A stretch of DNA of 17,559 bases, taken from contig JAHHTO010000034.1 in assembly GCA_020024595.1 (NCBI GenBank), positions 1 through 17,559 of the forward strand, written 5' to 3'. Source of the DNA: Schaedlerella sp. Its GTDB lineage: Bacteria > Bacillota > Clostridia > Lachnospirales > Lachnospiraceae. The notes under the pieces were generated by a model. That model did not search any database. It was given only the letters and a program-made list of their open reading frames with translations, and had not been told where the DNA came from. Both the position numbers and the translations under genes were made by a program. Below are positions 14,291-17,559 of the stretch, one piece after another (within the stretch, counting starts at the first letter, position 1; every line of letters begins with the position of its first letter).

Positions 14291-14305
14291 TTTTATATTA
14301 TGAAA
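14291..14305. promoter_or_regulatory. Palindromic operator just downstream of the iclR start site
   Basis: TTTTATATTATGAAA differs from the kdgA operator TTTCATATTATGAAC at only two positions. It lies about five bases past the predicted iclR start, in the same relative position as the kdgA copies. This supports autoregulation by the encoded protein. Confidence 0.6.
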
Positions 14306-14334
14306 TACTGCTTTAATATCCAGGAGGCTTTCAA

Positions 14335-15117
14335 ATGGACAATCAACAACATGACTTACCAAAAAATCCAATTCAAGTATCAGAACGCATTTTTAATACC
14401 ATTGAATGTCTTGCACAAAATGGCGCCATGGGGCTTCAAGAATTAAGTTCAAAACTGGGACTGAACAAGAGTACGGTGCATCGCATCCTGAATTCTCTGA
14501 TCTGTATGGACTACGTTCGGCAGGATCAAGAATCTTTAAAATACAATCTGAGTTTTAAAATCTGCGGGCTTTCCCATCAGATTTTGGAAAAAAACAGCAT
14601 AATTGATATCGCTCATCCTTACATCAAGGAGCTTTCAACTGCTTCCGGTGAAACAGTTCATCTAGTGCAGATTGATGATATAAATGCTACTTATATTGAT
14701 AAAGTAGAAGCTTCTCAGAACTCTATACGTATGATTTCCATGGTTGGAAAGAGCATTCCGCTTTACTGTTCTGGTGTTGGTAAGGCTATGCTGGCAGATA
14801 TGCCGAATGAAAAGATTGAGTCAATCTGGCATCGCAGTTCCATTCACAAACTTACGGAACACACAATTACGAAGTATGCTGACTTTATACAACTAATTGA
14901 AGATATCCGTAAAAAAGGGTATGCAATAGACAATGAAGAAAATGAAATTGGAGTTCGTTGTATCGCTGTTGCATTAAAAGGCTATGATGGAAAATCCACC
15001 CATGCTATCAGTATCTCCGCACCCAAAGATCGAATGCATAACGAACGGATTCTGGAATTAAAAGAATTGATTTTGAAAGCTAAAAGACAGATTGAAAATA
15101 AAATCGGAAATTTTTAG
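14335..15117 (+). CDS. IclR-family transcriptional regulator (KdgR-like)
   Basis: This DNA-binding repressor has 260 residues, the usual IclR length. An N-terminal winged helix spans about residues 14-72, with the recognition region LQELSSKLGLNKSTVHRILNSL. The C-terminal effector domain (about 85-255) contains GETVHLVQIDDINATYIDKV, YCSGVGKAMLA and the near-terminal GVRCIAVAL segment common to IclR effector domains. AGGAGG lies seven bases before the ATG. It is divergent from kdgA, and palindromes of IclR type flank both start sites. KdgR in enterobacteria senses KDG, so KDG or a nearby intermediate is the likely effector. I leave the symbol blank because orthology is not shown. No clear terminator follows the gene before the next promoter. 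Confidence 0.92.
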   Translation: MDNQQHDLPKNPIQVSERIFNTIECLAQNGAMGLQELSSKLGLNKSTVHRILNSLICMDYVRQDQESLKYNLSFKICGLSHQILEKNSIIDIAHPYIKELSTASGETVHLVQIDDINATYIDKVEASQNSIRMISMVGKSIPLYCSGVGKAMLADMPNEKIESIWHRSSIHKLTEHTITKYADFIQLIEDIRKKGYAIDNEENEIGVRCIAVALKGYDGKSTHAISISAPKDRMHNERILELKELILKAKRQIENKIGNF

Positions 15118-15161
15118 TTACAATTATGACTATTCATAAGAAGTTTTCACCTTCCTATAGA

Positions 15162-15190
15162 TTGACACTACTTTTCTTCTGTGCTATGAT
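15162..15190 (+). promoter_or_regulatory. Extended -10 promoter of the riboswitch-symporter unit
   Basis: A perfect TTGACA (15162-15167) and TATGAT (15185-15190) are 17 bases apart, with TGC directly before the -10. Transcription should begin near 15197, right at the start of the structured leader. Confidence 0.85.
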
Positions 15191-15225
15191 AAAGTCAGAT
15201 TCGATGAAACCTCTTGAATCCCAAA

Positions 15226-15327
15226 TCGGGAGACTGGAGGCGGAGAATACTCTGGAAAAACTCATGTATGAGTACCGAAGGTGTAAGGTCGCTATAGGCT
15301 GAATCTCTCAGGTAAAGGAGACAGAGT
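15226..15327 (+). ncRNA. Glycine riboswitch aptamer (single-aptamer form)
   Basis: The conserved glycine-aptamer landmarks occur in order: GGGAGACTGG near 15228, CCGAAGG near 15274, and ATCTCTCAGGTAAAGGA followed by ACAGAG up to 15326. GGGAGA (15228-15233) pairs with TCTCTC (15304-15309) to form the closing helix. Only one aptamer is present rather than the usual tandem pair. A 7-bp hairpin, GATTCGA (15198-15204) with TTGAATC (15214-15220), precedes it and may act as the partial 'ghost' element known from singlet glycine riboswitches. The downstream gene encodes an alanine/glycine-type symporter, a typical target of this class. Confidence 0.92.
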
Positions 15328-15396
15328 GATGATTTCCCATCTATTTTATACGGGATTGATATTATCGTCTTTTCTCAGATTTATATGCGTTTTTTC

Positions 15397-15426
15397 AGAG
15401 CAGCTAACTTGTTAGTTGCTCTTTTT
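15397..15426 (+). terminator. Intrinsic terminator of the glycine riboswitch expression platform
   Basis: AGAGCAGCTAAC (15397-15408) pairs with GTTAGTTGCTCT (15411-15422), with one wobble, and is followed by a run of five T residues. It lies about 70 bases after the aptamer and before the symporter, so glycine probably controls read-through. Whether glycine turns the gene on or off cannot be decided from sequence, because I do not see a clear competing antiterminator. Confidence 0.88.
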
Positions 15427-15530
15427 GTGTTGGCAATGAACCAGAACAACCTATTACGCGGTTCATAATCAACATCGTGGACGAAACAGCTTTGTCCAAC
15501 ATTATTTTTTATATCAAAGGAGAGATAAAA

Positions 15531-16934
15531 ATGTCTGATGCTTTATTACCAATTGTTCAAACAATCAATAGTTACCTGTCCGACTACATCCTGTTCTTTA
15601 TGCTGATCGCAGTTGGTCTATGGTATTCCATCAAAACTCGATTTGTCCAAGTTCGCTGTTTTAAAGAAGGCATGTCCCAAGTATTTGGTACTCTTACATT
15701 AAACGGTAAAAAACATGATTCCGGTATGAGTTCTTTTCAGGCTCTTGCAACTGCAATTGCAGCTCAGGTTGGAACCGGTAACATCGTAGGTGCTTCTGGT
15801 GCGATTCTAACCGGTGGTCCGGGAGCAATTTTCTGGATGTGGATCATCGCCTTCTTTGGAATGGCGACCATTTATGCAGAGGCAACACTGGCACAGGAAA
15901 CCCGTATTATAGAAAATGACGGCCAGATCAAAGGTGGTCCAGTTTACTATATCACAACTGCATTCAAGGGTTCTCTTGGTAAATTCCTAGCCGGATTTTT
16001 TGCAATTGCTATTACATTAGCGCTCGGATTTTTTGGATGTATGGTACAATCCAATTCCATTGGTTCTACCTGTGAAACCGCATTTGGAATTCCATCATGG
16101 ATAATCGGCATCATTCTTGTGATCATCTGCGGCTTTATCTTCCTTGGAGGAATTAAGCGCCTTGCTTCCGTTACTGAAAAACTCGTTCCAATCATGGCTG
16201 CCATTTTCCTGATTTGCGGTCTGGTCGTTCTGATTGCCCGTTTCAAATACTTACCCGAAACTTTTGGAATGATTTTTACATACGCCTTCCAGCCACAGGC
16301 AATCATCGGCGGTTCTTTCGGTGCTGCAATCAAAACTGCTATGACACAAGGCGCAAAACGTGGTCTGTTCTCTAACGAAGCTGGTATGGGTTCCACCCCT
16401 CATGCACATGCACTGGCACATGTAAAATCTCCACATGAGCAAGGCTGTGTTGCCATGGTTGGTGTATTCATCGATACATTTGTTGTACTAACACTGAACG
16501 CGCTTGTTGTCATTTCTACACTATATACAAAAGGAGGGGTTCTGGAAAATGGATATACCGGTGCCGCACTGGATACCATCGGTAAAGCCAACCTTGCTCA
16601 GACTGCATTTGGTACTGTTTTCGGTGAACAGCTTGGTGCACAATTTGTAGCCATTACATTATTCTTCTTTGCATTTTCCACAATCCTTGGCTGGAATTTA
16701 TTTGGAAAAATCAATGTAGCTTATCTATTCGGTGAGAAGTCAACGAAAGTATATACTGTAATTGCACTGGTGTTTATTTTCCTTGGAACACTGGCTTCCA
16801 ATGATCTGGTATGGGAACTTTCTGACATGTTCAATAATCTAATGGTGATTCCTAATGCACTTGCTCTATTTGCACTAAGTGGTATGGTTGTATCTGCAAT
16901 GAAGAGAACAAAAAAATATAACGAAACAGAATAA
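15531..16934 (+). CDS. Alanine/glycine:cation symporter (AGCS family)
   Basis: This membrane protein imports glycine and/or alanine with sodium ions or protons. I start it at ATG 15531, which has AAAGGAGA seven bases upstream and gives 467 residues. A GTG at 15477 would add 18 residues but lacks a ribosome binding site and falls in the leader hairpin. Family signatures are clear: FQALATAIAAQVGTGNIVG, GGPGAIFWMW and NEAGMGSTPHAHA followed by the GVFIDT segment. About ten to eleven hydrophobic helices are seen. The glycine riboswitch upstream argues for glycine as a physiological substrate or signal. It is unrelated to the sugar genes in function and has its own promoter and terminator. Confidence 0.96.
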   Translation: MSDALLPIVQTINSYLSDYILFFMLIAVGLWYSIKTRFVQVRCFKEGMSQVFGTLTLNGKKHDSGMSSFQALATAIAAQVGTGNIVGASGAILTGGPGAIFWMWIIAFFGMATIYAEATLAQETRIIENDGQIKGGPVYYITTAFKGSLGKFLAGFFAIAITLALGFFGCMVQSNSIGSTCETAFGIPSWIIGIILVIICGFIFLGGIKRLASVTEKLVPIMAAIFLICGLVVLIARFKYLPETFGMIFTYAFQPQAIIGGSFGAAIKTAMTQGAKRGLFSNEAGMGSTPHAHALAHVKSPHEQGCVAMVGVFIDTFVVLTLNALVVISTLYTKGGVLENGYTGAALDTIGKANLAQTAFGTVFGEQLGAQFVAITLFFFAFSTILGWNLFGKINVAYLFGEKSTKVYTVIALVFIFLGTLASNDLVWELSDMFNNLMVIPNALALFALSGMVVSAMKRTKKYNETE

Positions 16935-16961
16935 AAAGTACCAGAATCGTAATCTTCAAGT

Positions 16962-17132
16962 ATGATAGTGTATAGAAAAACCGCTAACGTTCTACTTCTG
17001 CTATTCTTAAAAGTTAGTGGATATATCCTAAAAGAGATTTTAAAACATATGGATTACAATAAACATTCCTTCCTAGAAAATCTGTTACTATGGTTTCCAA
17101 ATCTACTGAAAGGGATTCTACAACAGCGATAA
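16962..17132 (+). CDS. Unsupported 56-codon ORF abutting a terminator
   Basis: An ATG-to-TAA frame of 56 codons follows the symporter by 27 bases. It opens with MIVYRKTANVLLLLFLK, a basic start followed by a short hydrophobic stretch, and ends with LENLLLWFPNLLKGILQQR. The stop lies two bases before the terminator hairpin, the spacing expected of a genuine gene end. Against it, there is no ribosome binding site and I recognise no family. It could be a small membrane peptide, the tail of a decayed gene, or chance. Confidence 0.2.
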   Translation: MIVYRKTANVLLLLFLKVSGYILKEILKHMDYNKHSFLENLLLWFPNLLKGILQQR

Positions 17133-17134
17133 CC

Positions 17135-17165
17135 AAGAACCGCCATATGGCGGTTCTTAATTTTT
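17135..17165 (+). terminator. Intrinsic terminator, perfect palindrome, downstream of the symporter
   Basis: A 10-bp GC-rich stem, AAGAACCGCC (17135-17144) with GGCGGTTCTT (17149-17158) around an ATAT loop, is followed by AATTTTT. It is the first strong terminator after the symporter, 200 bases beyond its stop. The perfect dyad could also serve a leftward transcript, though the T-tract is on the plus-strand side. Confidence 0.88.
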
Positions 17166-17559
17166 AAAAGTATTCACTATTGAGTGATACTAAATCTATA
17201 TTATCGTGATTACATATTAGCGACGTGTACCACCAGGTGCCAAAAAAGGCGGCTACAAATTTTTCAACTTATAACTGCCCTAAACGCTGTTCATATCATT
17301 ATTCAGTTCCTGATGTTTTGCGAAATCACATTTTCTGTCCATTAGTTCCTATTGCCTTTCTTTTGGTAGACACTTAAATACTTATTCATTGTTCATTGTT
17401 GATATTGACTTACCCATTGCTAAAAGATATAGCTTTGTATTAAGTCATTTCTTCCATTAATTTTCAAACATACTATTTCCGTCTGTAAAGGTTTTCATAT
17501 CTTGAAACCCTTCAGATTTCTAAACTTCTCTTTGTTATCCACTGTAATATATTTAGTAG

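Larger units (their letters stand above)
14005..14334. promoter_or_regulatory. Divergent kdgA / iclR control region
   Basis: This 330-base AT-rich gap holds two well-formed divergent promoters and three related palindromes, listed separately. The promoters' -35 elements lie about 85 bp apart (14165 and 14251) and the two point away from each other, so the start sites do not overlap. The predicted kdgA leader is about 127 bases and the iclR leader about 49 bases. I see no riboswitch or terminator in the longer kdgA leader. Confidence 0.75.
15118..15530 (+). other. Long leader region of the AGCS symporter
   Basis: The 413 bases between iclR and the symporter start hold, in order, a strong promoter, a 5' hairpin, a glycine aptamer, an intrinsic terminator and a second short hairpin at 15478-15498 just before the ribosome binding site AAAGGAGA (15516-15523). 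The predicted leader is about 335 bases. No protein-coding gene is supported here. Confidence 0.8.
16935..17559. other. Gene-poor tail of the window
   Basis: These 625 bases hold a small unsupported ORF and a strong terminator, both listed separately. From 17166 to 17559 the DNA is AT-rich. Several frames stay open for roughly 20-40 codons on either strand, but none has a ribosome binding site or a recognisable product. It may contain decayed gene remnants. I see no insertion-sequence ends, tRNA or repeat array. Confidence 0.6.

Noticed and set aside
15477..15530. GTG at 15477 as the symporter start
   Set aside because: It lies within a leader hairpin, lacks a ribosome binding site and adds residues foreign to the family N-terminus. 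ATG 15531 has AAAGGAGA seven bases upstream.
15947..16396. Leftward open frame of about 149 codons opposite the AGCS symporter
   Set aside because: It mirrors the symporter coding frame and has the Pro/Ile/Arg-rich composition typical of antisense frames. No promoter or ribosome binding site supports it.
17166..17559. Mobile element remnant at the right end
   Set aside because: Several short open frames occur, but no transposase motif, terminal inverted repeat or target-site duplication could be seen, so no element is called.
1..17559. CRISPR array, tRNA, rRNA, prophage or defence system
   Set aside because: I saw no regularly spaced repeats, no cloverleaf or rRNA-like sequence, and no phage, nuclease or toxin-antitoxin genes. 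All supported genes are metabolic, transport or regulatory.

Overview
The window looks like a chromosomal segment of a low-GC, Gram-positive, gut-type Clostridia, most plausibly Lachnospiraceae. The grounds are AT-rich intergenic DNA, strong AGGAGG-type ribosome binding sites, protein sequence style and a sugar-catabolic island layout. Genus and species cannot be read from the sequence alone.

Layout. Positions 1-9025 hold a leftward glycoside operon. In transcription order it contains a family 2 glycoside hydrolase (a probable beta-hexuronidase, related to beta-galactosidases), a GPH-family cation symporter, a HAD-family hydrolase translationally coupled to the symporter, a cytoplasmic GH3 hydrolase with a NagZ-type Asp-His motif, and a family-5 solute-binding lipoprotein with a DppB-type permease. 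The ABC importer runs off the left edge, and a consensus-like promoter inside the operon may drive it separately. Positions 9333-10562 hold a divergent AraC-family regulator. The 307-bp gap between it and the hydrolase carries an unusual interlocked pair of inverted repeats. A bidirectional terminator then separates araC from the convergent uxaC.

Positions 10655-14004 hold leftward hexuronate catabolism genes: kdgA and kdgK, followed by uxaC with its own predicted promoter. A divergent IclR-family regulator follows at 14335-15117. The kdgA-iclR gap has a consensus promoter in each direction, and each has a copy of the same palindrome just downstream of its predicted start site. That is the layout of a KdgR-like repressor controlling both itself and kdgA. 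Next, a canonical extended -10 promoter drives a glycine riboswitch with an intrinsic terminator, followed by an AGCS-family alanine/glycine:cation symporter. The last 625 bp hold a perfect-palindrome terminator and no convincing gene.

How the genes fit together (inference). Glycosides enter through the GPH symporter and/or the ABC importer, and the cytoplasmic GH2 and GH3 enzymes cleave them. Released hexuronate passes through UxaC. After reduction and dehydration by enzymes not encoded here (UxuB and UxuA, or UxaB and UxaA), it becomes KDG, which KdgK phosphorylates and KdgA splits to pyruvate and glyceraldehyde 3-phosphate. The AraC protein probably senses the glycoside side and the IclR protein a hexuronate intermediate. 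The glycine riboswitch-symporter unit is functionally separate.

The window is mainly a recognisable catabolic island. The parts least explained by known families are the interlocked repeats upstream of the GH2 gene, the GH2 C-terminal extension, the HAD enzyme's role, and the pairing of GH2 with a NagZ-like GH3.
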